NCBI RefSeq assembly: GCF_018131015.1
Contig: NZ_JAFCJJ010000009.1
Span: 62,001-126,000, forward strand
Length of the DNA: 64,000 bases
Origin: Bradyrhizobium diazoefficiens
GTDB taxonomy: Bacteria > Pseudomonadota > Alphaproteobacteria > Rhizobiales > Xanthobacteraceae
Direction of reading: 5' to 3'
Both the position numbers and the translations under genes were made by a program. How positions within the stretch are numbered: the stretch's first letter is position 1; every line of letters begins with the position of its first letter. A model generated the notes under the pieces. The model was given only the letters and a program-made list of their open reading frames with translations, made no database searches and was not told the origin of the DNA. Shown piece by piece: positions 32,904 through 43,306 of this stretch.

Positions 32904-35213
32904 CTACGTGAACAACGTCGGCTGCTGCCGCGCTGCACGCTCCTGCGCCTCGACGACTGCGACCGCGGTCATGTTGAGGATGCCGCGCGCGGTGACGCCG
33001 GGGGTGAGGATGTGGGCCGGGCGCGCCGGGCCGATCAGGATCGGGCCGACCGGAAGCGCATCCGCCAGCGCCTTGATCATCTGATAGGCGACGTTGGCGG
33101 TGTCGAGGTTCGGCATGATCAGGATGTTGGCCTCGCCCTCGAGCTTGGAGTGCGGCAGCACCAGCTTGCGCGCCGCGGCCGACAAGGCGGTGTCGCCCTG
33201 CATCTCGCCGTCGGCCTCGATCTCCGGATGCTTGTCCTTCAGAAGCTGGGTGGCCCGGCGCATCTTGCGCGAGGAGTCGGTGTCGTAGCTGCCGAAATCG
33301 GAATGCGAGATGAAGGCGACCTTCGGCTTCAGCGTGAAGCGCTGGACATGGAGCGCGGCCAGCGCCGCGATCTCGGCCAGCTCCTCCGCGCTCGGATTGG
33401 GCCGCACCTGGGTATCGGCGAGGAAAAAGGCGCCCTTGGTGGTGATCATCAGCGACAGCGCGGCGTAGTCGCTGATCCCCGGCGAAAAGCCGACGATCTC
33501 GCGGACATGGCGCAGATGGCTCATGTAGCGGCCCTCGACGCCGCAGATCATGGCATCGGCCTCGCCACGCACCACGGCAAGCGCCGCGATCACGGTGTTG
33601 TTGGTGCGCACCACCGTGCGCGCCGCTTCCGGCGTCACGCCGCGCCGGCCGGCAATCTCGACATAGGACTGCACATAGGAACGGTAGCGCGGATCGTCCT
33701 CGGGATTGACGAGATCGAAATCCTTGCCGGCCCGGATCGAGAGACCGAAGCGCTTGATGCGCGCCTCGACCACGGACGGACGTCCGACCAGGATCGGCCG
33801 CCCGAGCTTCTCCTCGAGCACGACCTGGGTGGCGCGCAGCACGCGCTCGTCCTCGCCTTCGGCGTAGATCACGCGCACCGGCTGGGTCTTGGCCTTGGCG
33901 AACATCGGCTTCATGACGAGGCCGGAGCGGAAGGCGAAGCGTTCGAGCAGCGCGGTGTATTCGTCGAAATTGGAGATGGGCCGCGTCGCAACGCCCGACT
34001 CCATCGCCGCTTTCGCCACGGCGGGCGCGATGCGCAGGATCAACCGCGGATCAAACGGACTGGGGATCAGCGAGCCCGGGCCGAACCCTTGCGTCTCGCC
34101 GGTGTCAAAGCCCTGCGCCACCGCGTCCGACGGCGCCTCGCGCGCAAGCTGCGCGATGGCTTCGACCGCGGCGTGCTTCATCTCCTCGTTGATCGCGGTG
34201 GCGCCGACGTCGAGCGCGCCGCGGAAGATGAAGGGGAAGCAGAGGACGTTGTTGACCTGGTTCGGATAATCGGAGCGCCCGGTGCAGATCATGGCATCGG
34301 CGCGCGCCTGCCGCGCCTCCTCCGGCATGATCTCGGGCGTCGGATTGGCGAGCGCCATGATCAGCGGCTTGTCCGCCATCGCCTTGGCCATCTCGGGCTT
34401 GAGCACGCCCGGTGCCGACAGGCCGATGAAGATGTCGGCGCCGCCGATGACGTCGCCGAGCGTGCGCTTGTCGGTCTTCTGGGCATAGACCGCCTTCCAG
34501 CGGTCCATCTGCGTGTTGCGGCCGTCATAGACCAGGCCGTCGATGTCGCAGACCCAGATGTTCTTGCGCTGCGCGCCCATCGACACCAGCAGATTGAGCG
34601 TCGCGATCGCGGCCGCGCCTGCTCCCGACGCGACGATCTTGACGTCGGACAGCTTCTTGCCGTTCAGCCGCAGGCCGTTGGTGATGGCGGCGGCGACGAT
34701 GATCGCGGTGCCATGCTGGTCGTCATGGAAGACCGGGATCTTCATGCGCTCCTTCAGCTGCGCCTCGATCTCGAAGCACTCCGGCCCGCGGATGTCCTCG
34801 AGATTGATGCCGCCGAAGGTCGGCTCCAGCGCGGCCACGGTCTCGACCACGCGCGCGATGGTGTCGGCGGCGATCTCGATGTCGAACACGTCGATGCCGG
34901 CGAACTTCTTGAACAGCACCGCCTTGCCTTCCATCACCGGCTTGGAGGCGAGCGGACCGATATTTCCGAGGCCGAGCACGGCCGTGCCGTTCGAGACGAC
35001 GGCGACCAGATTGGCGCGGGTGGTGAGCGAAGCGGCTTCCGCCGGGTTCTTGGCGATCTCGGTGCAGGCGGCGGCGACGCCCGGCGAATAGGCCAGCGCA
35101 AGGTCGCGCTGGTTGGCGAGCGGCTTGCTCGCCTGGATCTCGAGCTTTCCGGGGCGCGGCAGACGATGATAGGCCAGAGCGGCCTCGTGGAGATCATCAG
35201 AATAGGACGACAT
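32904..35213 (-). CDS. maeB: NADP-dependent malic enzyme with phosphotransacetylase-like C-terminal domain
   Basis: A 769-aa MaeB-type protein that decarboxylates malate to pyruvate. The malic-enzyme half (about 1-430) begins [26 protein letters not shown] and contains [49 protein letters not shown] and [16 protein letters not shown] (NADP site). The second half (about 440-769) is a phosphotransacetylase-like domain ([23 protein letters not shown] ... [19 protein letters not shown]), which in this family is regulatory rather than catalytic. Length is that of the long MaeB form. Confidence 0.96.
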   Translation of the reverse strand: MSSYSDDLHEAALAYHRLPRPGKLEIQASKPLANQRDLALAYSPGVAAACTEIAKNPAEAASLTTRANLVAVVSNGTAVLGLGNIGPLASKPVMEGKAVLFKKFAGIDVFDIEIAADTIARVVETVAALEPTFGGINLEDIRGPECFEIEAQLKERMKIPVFHDDQHGTAIIVAAAITNGLRLNGKKLSDVKIVASGAGAAAIATLNLLVSMGAQRKNIWVCDIDGLVYDGRNTQMDRWKAVYAQKTDKRTLGDVIGGADIFIGLSAPGVLKPEMAKAMADKPLIMALANPTPEIMPEEARQARADAMICTGRSDYPNQVNNVLCFPFIFRGALDVGATAINEEMKHAAVEAIAQLAREAPSDAVAQGFDTGETQGFGPGSLIPSPFDPRLILRIAPAVAKAAMESGVATRPISNFDEYTALLERFAFRSGLVMKPMFAKAKTQPVRVIYAEGEDERVLRATQVVLEEKLGRPILVGRPSVVEARIKRFGLSIRAGKDFDLVNPEDDPRYRSYVQSYVEIAGRRGVTPEAARTVVRTNNTVIAALAVVRGEADAMICGVEGRYMSHLRHVREIVGFSPGISDYAALSLMITTKGAFFLADTQVRPNPSAEELAEIAALAALHVQRFTLKPKVAFISHSDFGSYDTDSSRKMRRATQLLKDKHPEIEADGEMQGDTALSAAARKLVLPHSKLEGEANILIMPNLDTANVAYQMIKALADALPVGPILIGPARPAHILTPGVTARGILNMTAVAVVEAQERAARQQPTLFT

Positions 35214-35288
35214 GCGGTGTCTCGCCTCGCGTTACCGGCCTCAAGATCAGTGTCCTCTCCCCAGCACATGAGGAGAGGCGCAGCACAA

Positions 35289-35370
35289 AGCGCGATGAGA
35301 TCATCGCGCTTCGAGTCGTTGTACTACGCGTGATCTTTTCGGAAAACCGCTTCGCACTTTTCCGGATCAT
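35289..35370. repeat. Interspersed palindromic element upstream of maeB
   Basis: A perfect 10-bp inverted repeat (35289-35298 / 35301-35310, AGCGCGATGA) is followed by a second imperfect palindrome (35331-35370, with TTTTCGGAAAA and CTTTTCCGGATCA). I recognise both as parts of a frequent rhizobial intergenic element. It lies between the starts of maeB and the end of aspS. Confidence 0.65.
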
Positions 35371-35380
35371 GCTATGTCAC

Positions 35381-37153
35381 TCACTTCTGCGGCAGGTTCA
35401 CCTTTATATGCAGCTCGCGGAGCTGCTTGGTCGTCGCATCCGACGGCGCTCCCATCAGCAGGTCCATGGCCTGCTGGTTCATCGGGAACAGCGAAATCTC
35501 GCGCAGATTATTGGTGCCGCAGAGCAGCATGACGATGCGGTCGACACCGGCGGCCATGCCACCATGCGGCGGAGCGCCGTACTGGAAGGCGCGGTACATG
35601 CCGCCGAAGCGCTCGACCACTTCCTGCTCACCGTAGCCGGCGATCTCGAACGCCTTCACCATCGCTTCCGGCACGTGGTTGCGGATGCCGCCCGAGGCGA
35701 TCTCGTAGCCGTTGCAGGTGATGTCGTACTGGAACGCCTTGATGGTCAGCGGGTCCTGGCCCTTCAGCGCCTCGAGGCCACCCTGCGGCATCGAGAATGG
35801 GTTGTGCGAGAAGTCGACCTTCTTGTCGTCCTCGTTGTACTCGTACATCGGGAAGTCGACGATCCAGGCGAGCTCGAACCGCTCCTTGTCGGTGAGGTTC
35901 AATTCCTCGCCGACCTTGTTGCGGGCAAGCCCTGAAAACTTCCAGAACTTGTCGGGATCGCCCGCGACGAAGAAGGCGGCATCGCCCTCCTTGGTGCCGA
36001 TCTGCGCGCGGATCGCGGCGGTGCGCTCGGGACCGATGTTGTTCGCAAGGGGACCTGCGCCCTCGCCGCCCTCGCGCCACATGATGTAGCCGAGGCCGGG
36101 CTGGCCCTCGCCCTGCGCCCACGAGTTCATGCGGTCGCAGAAGGCGCGGCTGCCGCCGCCCTTGGCCGGGATCGCCCAGACCTGGTTCCTGGGGTCTTCG
36201 AGCATGCGCGCAAAGACCTTGAAGCCGGAGCCGCGGAAATGCTCGGAGACGTCCTGCATCTCGATGGGGTTGCGCAAGTCCGGCTTGTCGCTGCCGTATT
36301 TGCGCAGCGCTTCGGCGAACGGAATCCGGCGCCAGCCCTTGGTCACCGGCTTACCCTTGGCGAACTCCTCGAACACGCCGGTGATCACCGGCTCCATTGC
36401 GGCGAACACGTCGTCCTGCGTCACAAAACTCATCTCGACGTCGAGCTGGTAAAACTCGCCCGGCAGACGGTCGGCGCGCGGGTCCTCGTCGCGGAAGCAG
36501 GGCGCGATCTGGAAGTAGCGGTCGAAGCCCGACATCATCAGGAGCTGCTTGTACTGCTGCGGCGCCTGCGGCAGCGCGTAGAACTTGCCGGGATGGATGC
36601 GCGACGGCACCAGGAAGTCGCGCGCACCTTCCGGCGAGGACGCGGTCAGGATCGGGGTGTTGAACTCGAAGAAGCCCTGCCCCTTCATGCGCTGGCGCAT
36701 GGAGTCGATGATCGCGACGCGCGTCATGATGTTCTGGTGCAGCTTTTCGCGCCGCAGATCCAGGAAGCGATACTTCAGGCGGATGTCTTCAGGGTATTCC
36801 TGGTCGCCGAACACCGGCAGCGGCAGGTCGCCGGCCGGACCCAGCACCTCGATCTCGCTGACATAGACCTCGATCTTGCCGGTCGGCAGGTCGTCATTGT
36901 CGGTGCCGTCGGGGCGGCGGCGGACCTTGCCGTCCATCTTGACCACGAATTCCGAGCGCAGCTTTTCGGCCAGCGAGAACGCCGGCGAATCCGGATCGAC
37001 TACGCACTGGGTCAGGCCGTAATGGTCGCGCAAATCGATGAACAGCACGCCGCCATGGTCGCGAACGCGATGGACCCAGCCCGAGAGGCGGATCGTCTCG
37101 CCGATGTTGCTGTCGCGGAGCGCGCCGCATGTATGTGACCGGTAGCGATGCAT
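35381..37153 (-). CDS. aspS: Aspartyl-tRNA synthetase
   Basis: A class II synthetase that charges tRNA-Asp. The 590-aa length and layout are bacterial type: N-terminal OB anticodon-binding domain ([26 protein letters not shown]), catalytic motifs FLDLRR and [19 protein letters not shown] (motif 2), a GAD insertion (about residues 290-410), and motif 3 [16 protein letters not shown] near the C-terminus. In Rhizobiales the enzyme may be non-discriminating (also charging tRNA-Asn); the sequence alone was not used to decide this. Confidence 0.97.
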   Translation of the reverse strand: MHRYRSHTCGALRDSNIGETIRLSGWVHRVRDHGGVLFIDLRDHYGLTQCVVDPDSPAFSLAEKLRSEFVVKMDGKVRRRPDGTDNDDLPTGKIEVYVSEIEVLGPAGDLPLPVFGDQEYPEDIRLKYRFLDLRREKLHQNIMTRVAIIDSMRQRMKGQGFFEFNTPILTASSPEGARDFLVPSRIHPGKFYALPQAPQQYKQLLMMSGFDRYFQIAPCFRDEDPRADRLPGEFYQLDVEMSFVTQDDVFAAMEPVITGVFEEFAKGKPVTKGWRRIPFAEALRKYGSDKPDLRNPIEMQDVSEHFRGSGFKVFARMLEDPRNQVWAIPAKGGGSRAFCDRMNSWAQGEGQPGLGYIMWREGGEGAGPLANNIGPERTAAIRAQIGTKEGDAAFFVAGDPDKFWKFSGLARNKVGEELNLTDKERFELAWIVDFPMYEYNEDDKKVDFSHNPFSMPQGGLEALKGQDPLTIKAFQYDITCNGYEIASGGIRNHVPEAMVKAFEIAGYGEQEVVERFGGMYRAFQYGAPPHGGMAAGVDRIVMLLCGTNNLREISLFPMNQQAMDLLMGAPSDATTKQLRELHIKVNLPQK

Positions 37154-37350
37154 GGTCGTCCCAAAATCAATGTCGGAGGAATCGAATCGGAAGGCCCGTA
37201 GCGGCCGGTCCGAAGTTGCGGCAGGGTTTACCCGACGAGGCCGGGAGCGGCAACCGAGGGAACGCCCCGATTTGGGCTCGAAGCGCCCATTTTTGCCCGA
37301 TCGGGGCTCAAGCCTTTGCCATCGGGCGTTCCCCGCCTATCTTTAGGCCC

Positions 37351-38823
37351 ATGACGGTTCATTTCCCCTTCCAGAACTCCTATTCGGCGCTGCCGGACAG
37401 TTTTTTCGCCCGCGTCGCGCCGACCCCTGTCGCCGCCCCCCGGCTGATCAAGCTGAACCGCCCGCTGGCGGTCCAGCTCGGCCTCGATCCCGCCCTGCTG
37501 GAGTCCCCGGAAGGCGCCGGGATCCTGGCCGGCAAGACGGTTCCCGCCGGCGCCGACCCCATCGCCATGGCCTATGCCGGCCACCAGTTCGGCCATTTCG
37601 TGCCCCAGCTCGGCGATGGGCGGGCGATCCTGCTCGGCGAGGTCATCGACCGGGACGGCACCCGCCGCGACATCCAGCTCAAGGGCTCGGGTCCGACCCC
37701 GTTCTCGCGCCGCGGCGACGGCCGCGCCGCGCTCGGGCCGGTCTTGCGCGAATACATCGTCAGCGAGGCGATGTTTGCCCTTGGCATTCCGACCACGCGC
37801 TCGCTCGCCGCCGTCGTCACCGGAGAGCAGGTGTTTCGCGAGACCGCGCTGCCCGGCGCGGTGCTGACGCGCGTCGCCTCGAGCCACATCCGCGTCGGCA
37901 CATTCCAGTTCTTCGCCGTCCGCCGCGACACCGACGCCATCCGCCGCCTCGCCGACCACGTCATCGCCCGCCATTATCCGGACCTGCTGCGCGCGACGCG
38001 GCCCTATCACGATTTGCTCGCAGCCGTCGTGGCGCGCCAGGCCAATTTGATCGCGCGCTGGCTGCTGGTCGGCTTCATCCATGGCGTGATGAACACCGAC
38101 AACTGTTCCATCTCCGGCGAGACCATCGACTACGGCCCCTGCGCCTTCATGGACGCCTACAATCCGGGCCAGGTGTTTTCCTCGATCGACGAGATGGGCC
38201 GCTATGCCTATGCCAACCAGCCGCGCATCGCGCTTTGGAATCTGACCCGGCTCGCCGAATGCCTGCTGCCGCTGTTTTCCGACGACCAGGAGAAGGCGGT
38301 CGCGGAAGCCCAGGACATTCTCGGCGCCTTCGCCGAGACGTTTGGCACCGCCTATCAGGCGGGCCTGCGCAGGAAGGTCGGCCTGTTCACGGAGCGTGAC
38401 GGCGACGAGGCGCTGATCCAGGACCTACTGGATGCCATGGCGAAGAACCAGGCCGACTTCACCCTCACCTTCCGCAAGCTCGGCGACGCCGCGGCCGATG
38501 ACGGCACCGACGTGCGCGCCCAGTTCATGGAGCCCGCAGCCTTCGACGAGTGGGCCGCTCGCTGGCGCGCGCGCACCGCGCTGGAGCCGCAGACCGCAGC
38601 CGAGCGGCAAGCCGCGATGCACGCCGTCAATCCGCTGTTTATCCCGCGCAACCACCGCGTCGAGGCCGTGATCCAGGCCGCGGTCAACAACGACGACTAC
38701 GCGCCGTTCGAGGAGCTGGTGAAGGTGCTGGCAAAACCCTACGAGGACCAGCCGGAGTACGCCGCCTACGCCGATCCGCCCCTGCCGGACCAGCTTGTGC
38801 TGCAGACGTTTTGCGGGACGTAG
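37351..38823 (+). CDS. selO: SelO/YdiU-type protein adenylyltransferase (AMPylator)
   Basis: A 490-aa pseudokinase-fold enzyme that transfers AMP to protein Ser/Thr/Tyr residues, linked to oxidative stress responses. It has [71 protein letters not shown] (metal and catalytic site) and [14 protein letters not shown]. The C-terminal FCGT retains a Cys where eukaryotic SelO has a Cys/Sec redox pair. Start at ATG 37351: the family N-terminus [16 protein letters not shown] follows at once; an upstream open frame shares nothing with the family. Confidence 0.95.
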   Translation: MTVHFPFQNSYSALPDSFFARVAPTPVAAPRLIKLNRPLAVQLGLDPALLESPEGAGILAGKTVPAGADPIAMAYAGHQFGHFVPQLGDGRAILLGEVIDRDGTRRDIQLKGSGPTPFSRRGDGRAALGPVLREYIVSEAMFALGIPTTRSLAAVVTGEQVFRETALPGAVLTRVASSHIRVGTFQFFAVRRDTDAIRRLADHVIARHYPDLLRATRPYHDLLAAVVARQANLIARWLLVGFIHGVMNTDNCSISGETIDYGPCAFMDAYNPGQVFSSIDEMGRYAYANQPRIALWNLTRLAECLLPLFSDDQEKAVAEAQDILGAFAETFGTAYQAGLRRKVGLFTERDGDEALIQDLLDAMAKNQADFTLTFRKLGDAAADDGTDVRAQFMEPAAFDEWAARWRARTALEPQTAAERQAAMHAVNPLFIPRNHRVEAVIQAAVNNDDYAPFEELVKVLAKPYEDQPEYAAYADPPLPDQLVLQTFCGT

Positions 38824-38833
38824 CGACCGTCCC

Positions 38834-39838
38834 CTATTTCGTCGCCTTGCGCACGCCGCCGAACGATGCCGCGTCGAACTTCTGCGGATCGACGGGGTTG
38901 TAGCGCGACCATTCCATGTCCGGCACGCCTGCGTAGCGCTCGCTCCATTCCTTGTCGGTCCGTGTCGTGCCCGGCGCGACGGGACGGATCTCGAAATGCA
39001 GCACCTTGTTCGAACCGACCTCGCCGATCGCGTCCTTGGCCTTGACGCTCGCGCCCACCGCGAGCGGCTCGCCCTTCGGCCCGACGATGCGGCCGAGCTC
39101 CACGTAGCGCGTGTAGGCGACAGCGCCGTTCGGATAGCTGTGCTTGAGCACGACATAGCGGCCGCAGCCGCCGATCACAGGCAGGTCAGCCGGCGTCTGC
39201 TCGCTGTTCTCGATCTTGACGACGACGCCGTCCGCCATCGCCGCCACCGGTCCGCCGGCCTTGTCCGAGGTGAAATCGACACCGGGATGCTCGTCCTGGG
39301 TCCAGCAGCCGCAGGACGTCAACGTCTTGTTCGGCGGCGGCTTGTCAGCGCCCGGAGCGCTCTTGGGTGTCAGTAACTCGTTGACCAGCAATCCCGGCCC
39401 TTCGGGCGATGTGAAGGCGTGGATCGCATAAAGCGACAGCTTGTCCCCGACCGGCACCTCGTCCGGGAGAAAGCCGTAGACCACATCCTGGATGAAGACC
39501 TTGAGCTCCCGCCCCTTGGCGGAGCGCACCGTGATGCAGTTGGTCGCCTGCAGGCCGTCGGCGTCTTGCTTGGGCATGCCGCTGATGATCAAGGCGCGCT
39601 TGAGCGCGCCGTTGGCGCAGGGCTCGCCGCGCGACGCCAGCGTGACGTCGAGCTTCAGCGGCAACATCGGATAGATGTCCATGCCGGTCGCGGGGCGCTT
39701 CCGCGCCAGGAATTCGTCGAGATCGGTCTCCTTGTAGCGTGCGAAATTGAATTCAGCCCAGACCGGAACGGCGGATACGACAAGCAACAGAGCGGCAGCA
39801 AGCAATCCCGGCTTGCGGAGGATACGCGGTACCGACAT
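38834..39838 (-). CDS. Exported M23 (LytM-like) domain protein with degenerate active site
   Basis: A 334-aa precursor with signal peptide (LLAAALLLVVSAVPVWA). The C-terminal domain (about 190-300) has the LytM order: EHPGVDFTSDKAGGPVAAMADGVVV (HxxxD zinc pair present), GGCGRYVVLKHSY, and EVGSNKVLHFEIRP. The usual HxH near the end is here VLH, so the general-base histidine is replaced by Val while the zinc His remains. The YTRYVEL segment also replaces the usual Y-A/S-H-L. Catalysis therefore looks impaired, and the protein may regulate amidases or bind glycan, as degenerate LytM factors do. Confidence 0.75.
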   Translation of the reverse strand: MSVPRILRKPGLLAAALLLVVSAVPVWAEFNFARYKETDLDEFLARKRPATGMDIYPMLPLKLDVTLASRGEPCANGALKRALIISGMPKQDADGLQATNCITVRSAKGRELKVFIQDVVYGFLPDEVPVGDKLSLYAIHAFTSPEGPGLLVNELLTPKSAPGADKPPPNKTLTSCGCWTQDEHPGVDFTSDKAGGPVAAMADGVVVKIENSEQTPADLPVIGGCGRYVVLKHSYPNGAVAYTRYVELGRIVGPKGEPLAVGASVKAKDAIGEVGSNKVLHFEIRPVAPGTTRTDKEWSERYAGVPDMEWSRYNPVDPQKFDAASFGGVRKATK

Positions 39839-40167
39839 TCGAAAAATCTCGTGATGCAATTCATTAGACACAGGCCGAACAAACCATGGCCGCCCCCCTC
39901 GCGGCAAGGTAGATTGCGCCGCGCATCTCGATCGCGAGAGAGTCAAATTGGCCGCAGTGCGCTCTCCGCTGATCCCGGGCATGTTGCGGAGATCGGGGTC
40001 GCACCACTCGTCGACGAAGTGCCGGAATCCTTCCGGCTGTCAGGCGAGGATGTGCGGATTAACCCCTCGTCCACCATCCACCCCGCCCGGCAGCCGGTAA
40101 CCACGACAATTAACAGACCCTCAATTCACCCCCGACAAATTTAGCGATCTAGCAGGGGGAATTTGCC
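39839..40167. other. 329-bp region without a gene
   Basis: It lies between the divergent M23-like gene and a tiny GTG-started membrane-protein candidate. No promoter, RNA or repeat is seen that can be defended. GGGGGA at 40155-40160 is the ribosome-binding site of the downstream candidate. Confidence 0.4.
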
Positions 40168-40278
40168 GTGGATCTGTTGGTATTCGAGTTCCTGGGACTG
40201 GCGCTGCTCGCCATGTGCGTGGTCGTGGTGGCGATGCCTTGCGGGCGCAAACCCTCCCGGCGCATCCGCTACGAATAG
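40168..40278 (+). CDS. Candidate 36-aa single-span membrane protein
   Basis: A GTG start with AGGGGGA eight bases upstream leads into MDLLVFEFLGLALLAMCVVVVA, one membrane segment, followed by a basic tail PCGRKPSRRIRYE. The ribosome-binding site, the hydrophobic helix and the positive-inside tail make it plausible. It is short enough to arise by chance and has no recognised relatives. It ends 115 bp before rnd. Confidence 0.4.
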   Translation: MDLLVFEFLGLALLAMCVVVVAMPCGRKPSRRIRYE

Positions 40279-40393
40279 GATTTTGGTCGGAAGAAGCGAT
40301 TCCGGCGCAAATGCAAGGCCCGAATTCGCTTCGAGCCCCTTGACATCACAGCACTTTCGGCAGAACGGCTGAGGGACTTGTCATGGGCCGTTC

Positions 40394-41563
40394 ATGGATT
40401 TGATCACCACCACCGCTGACCTTGCGGCTGCCTGCAGCCGGCTGGCCAAGCACTCCGTCATTACCGTCGACACCGAGTTCCTGCGCGAGACCACCTACTA
40501 CCCGCTGCTGTGCGTGGTGCAGATGGCCAGCGCCGAGGAAGCCGTCGTCATCGACACCCTCGCCGAGGGCATCGACCTCAAGCCCTTCTTCGAGCTGATG
40601 GGCAATGAAGCTGTGCTCAAGGTGTTCCACGCCGCCCGCCAGGACATCGAGATCATCTGGCACCAGGCCAACATCATCCCGCACCCGGTGTTCGACACCC
40701 AGGTCGCCGCCATGGTGCTGGGCTATGGCGACAGCATCGCCTATGACGCGCTGGTCGAGAAGGTCACCGGCCACCGCCCGGACAAGACCCACCGCTTCAC
40801 CGACTGGTCGCGCCGGCCGCTGACCAAGGAGCAGATGCATTACGCGGTCTCCGACGTCACCCATCTGCGCGACGTGTTCGCCGCCCTCGATGCCGACCTG
40901 AAGAAGCGCCGCCGCAGCGAATGGGTCTCGATCGAGATGGAGGTCCTGACCTCGCCCAGGACTTACGATTTCCACCCCGAGCGCGCCTGGGAGCGGCTGA
41001 AGACGCGGGTGCGCAAGCCGAAGGATCTCGCGGTGCTGATGGAGGTCGCGGCCTGGCGCGAGCAGGAAGCGCAGAGCCGCGACGTGCCGCGCGGCCGCGT
41101 GCTCCGCGATGAGGCGGTCAGCGACATCGCCACCCACGCGCCGAACACGCTGGAGAAGCTCGCCCATCTGCGCTCGGTGCCGAAGGGTTTTGAGAAGTCC
41201 AAATGGGGCGCCGACATCGTCGCCGCGGTCGAGCGCGGGCTGGCGCGGGATTTCTCCACGCTGCCGAAGCTGGAGAAGCCGCGCAACAACTCCAACGGCG
41301 CCGCCATCGTCGAGCTCTTGAAGGTCTTGCTGCGCATGACCGCCGAGCGCCATGCGGTCGCGAGCAAGGTGATCGCGACCGTCGACGATCTCGAGGAGAT
41401 CGCGGCCAGCGACGAGGCCGATGTGCCTGCCCTGCGCGGCTGGCGCCGCGAGCTCTTCGGCGACGCCGCGCTGAAGCTCAAGCACGGCGAACTGGCGCTC
41501 GCGATCGAGAAAGGCCGCGTGGTCGGGGTGAAGCGGGCGGAGACGGTTAAACCGTCATCCTGA
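40394..41563 (+). CDS. rnd: Ribonuclease D
   Basis: A 389-aa 3'-5' exoribonuclease acting on tRNA precursors. The DEDDy nuclease domain shows [21 protein letters not shown], and the final [17 protein letters not shown] (Tyr and Asp). HRDC-type helical domains follow ([35 protein letters not shown]). A TTGACA at 40340-40345 could be the -35 element of its promoter. Transcription is on its own. Confidence 0.95.
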   Translation: MDLITTTADLAAACSRLAKHSVITVDTEFLRETTYYPLLCVVQMASAEEAVVIDTLAEGIDLKPFFELMGNEAVLKVFHAARQDIEIIWHQANIIPHPVFDTQVAAMVLGYGDSIAYDALVEKVTGHRPDKTHRFTDWSRRPLTKEQMHYAVSDVTHLRDVFAALDADLKKRRRSEWVSIEMEVLTSPRTYDFHPERAWERLKTRVRKPKDLAVLMEVAAWREQEAQSRDVPRGRVLRDEAVSDIATHAPNTLEKLAHLRSVPKGFEKSKWGADIVAAVERGLARDFSTLPKLEKPRNNSNGAAIVELLKVLLRMTAERHAVASKVIATVDDLEEIAASDEADVPALRGWRRELFGDAALKLKHGELALAIEKGRVVGVKRAETVKPSS

Positions 41564-41582
41564 GACGCCCTGCATCCACAAT

Positions 41583-41708
41583 GTCGTCCTGGCGAAAGCC
41601 AGGACCCATTACCCCAAAGCGGAGTTTGGCGAAGACTCTGCGCTCGGTACTCCTACCAACCTCATCGATAGATCACGCGGTATGGGTCCTGGCTTTCGCC
41701 AGGACGAC
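41583..41708. repeat. 126-bp element with perfect 26-bp terminal inverted repeats
   Basis: The left arm (41583-41608, GTCGTCCTGGCGAAAGCCAG...) and right arm (41683-41708) are exact complements. The spacer has CCCCAAAGCGGAG. I recall this family (TGGGTCCTGGCTTTCGCCAGGACGAC) as a frequent intergenic repeat in Bradyrhizobium. It lies just after rnd and before the convergent aminotransferase gene and could form a long RNA hairpin at the 3' ends of both transcripts. Confidence 0.8.
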
Positions 41709-41756
41709 ACCGGTGAGAACGGCCGGCCGCTCCCAGGCCACACTGGCACGCGCGCC

Positions 41757-43139
41757 CTACGCCGGCGTCAGCTTTGCCGCTTCGCCCCTCATGTCGTCCA
41801 GCACACCTTTGATCGCCGCCACCAGCTCGTCGACCTGGCTCTTGGTGACGATCAGCGGCGGGCAGATGGCGATGGCGTCCAGCATGTTGCGCGAGATCAC
41901 GCCGCGTTCCTGCAGCATGCGGCTGGCGATGCCGCCGACCGCGCCGGGGGTCGCGGCCGCGGTCTTGCGGCCCTTGTCGAGCACGAGCTCGAGCGCTGCG
42001 ATCATGCCGACGCCGCGGACCTCGCCGACCAGCGGATGGCCGGCGAGCTCGCGCAGCTTTCCTTGCATGTAGGCGCCGGTCTCGGCGGCATGTGCGACCA
42101 GGCCGCGCTCCTCGATGATCTTGAGGTTTTCAAGCGCAACGGCCGAGCCGACGGGATGGCCGCCCGCGGTGAAGCCGTGGCCGAGCACGCCGATCCTGTT
42201 GCTCTCGTCGGCAACCGGTTCGAACATGCGCTCATTCATCATGATCGCCGACAGCGGGAAATAGCTCGAGGTTATCTGCTTGGAGACCACCATCGCGTCG
42301 GGCTTGATGCCGTAGGTCTCGCAGCCGAACATCTTTCCGGTGCGGCCGAAGCCGCAGATCACCTCGTCGGCGACCAGCAGGATGTCGTACTTCTTCAACA
42401 CCGCCTGGATCTTGTCCCAATAGGTCGCCGGCGGCACGACGACGCCGCCCGCCCCCATCACCGGCTCGCCGAAGAAGGCCGCGATGGTGTCGGGACCTTC
42501 CTTCTGGATCAGCGCATCGAGTTCCTCGGCCCGCCGGGTCGCGAATGCCTCCTCGCTCTCGCCCGCCGCGCCGTCCTTGTAGAAATGCGGCGAGCCCGTG
42601 TGCAGGATGTTCGGCAACGGCAGGTCGAACGAGCGATGGTTGTTCGGCAGCCCCGTCAGACTGGCCGAGGCAATGGTGACGCCGTGATAGGCGCGCATGC
42701 GGCTGATCACCTTCTTGCGCTGCGGCTGGCCGAGCGCGTTGGAGCGGTAGGCGATCAGCTTGAGGATGGTGTCGTTGGCCTCCGAGCCGGAATTGGTGAA
42801 AAACACCTTGCTCATCGGCACCGGCGCCAGCGCGACCAGCTTCTCGGCGAGATCAATCGAGGGCCCGTGCGATTTGGCGGAGAATGTGTGATAAAACGGC
42901 AGCGCCTGCATCTGCCGGTATGCGGCCTCCACCAGACGTTTCTCGTTGAAGCCGAGCCCGACGCTCCAGAGGCCCGCCATCGCCTCGAAATAGCGCTTGC
43001 CCGTCGCATCGAAGACGTAGGGCCCCTCGCCGCGCTCGATCACCAGCGGACCGGCCTGCTGATGGGTGCGCGCATTGGTATAGGGATGAAGCTGGTAGGC
43101 CACATCGCGGGCCTCTTGCGAATTGGGCAGCATGGACAT
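41757..43139 (-). CDS. Class III PLP aminotransferase
   Basis: A 460-aa omega-aminotransferase. YVFDATGKRYFEAMAGLWSVGLG is the usual N-terminal block, ADEVICGFGRTGKMFG the PLP-contact Asp and loop, and MVVSKQITSSYFPLSAIMM the Schiff-base lysine. The C-terminal part has GVMIAALELVLDKGR-like and ICPPLIVTKSQVDELVAAI. Such enzymes act on beta-alanine, putrescine or other amines with pyruvate; the substrate is not deducible. No catabolic partner gene is adjacent apart from the aromatic module. Confidence 0.92.
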   Translation of the reverse strand: MSMLPNSQEARDVAYQLHPYTNARTHQQAGPLVIERGEGPYVFDATGKRYFEAMAGLWSVGLGFNEKRLVEAAYRQMQALPFYHTFSAKSHGPSIDLAEKLVALAPVPMSKVFFTNSGSEANDTILKLIAYRSNALGQPQRKKVISRMRAYHGVTIASASLTGLPNNHRSFDLPLPNILHTGSPHFYKDGAAGESEEAFATRRAEELDALIQKEGPDTIAAFFGEPVMGAGGVVVPPATYWDKIQAVLKKYDILLVADEVICGFGRTGKMFGCETYGIKPDAMVVSKQITSSYFPLSAIMMNERMFEPVADESNRIGVLGHGFTAGGHPVGSAVALENLKIIEERGLVAHAAETGAYMQGKLRELAGHPLVGEVRGVGMIAALELVLDKGRKTAAATPGAVGGIASRMLQERGVISRNMLDAIAICPPLIVTKSQVDELVAAIKGVLDDMRGEAAKLTPA

Positions 43140-43306
43140 TTGCGGGATTCCTTCAGTGCTGCGTCATCGTATGTCATGACGCGCCCCCTGTCCAAAAGGC
43201 AAGGCTCGTCGAAACAGACTCGCCACCTTGGCTATTGCCGGACGCCGCAAGTTTCAACGTCGATTCGTCGCCCATGCGCGCACATGAGCGTTGCAGGAAA
43301 GCTGCG

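Noticed and set aside
33012..35333. Long open frame (773 codons) on the plus strand opposite maeB
   Set aside because: It mirrors the codon pattern of maeB on the other strand (Arg-, His-, Gly- and Asp-rich) and shows no family motif; high G+C removes stop codons by chance.
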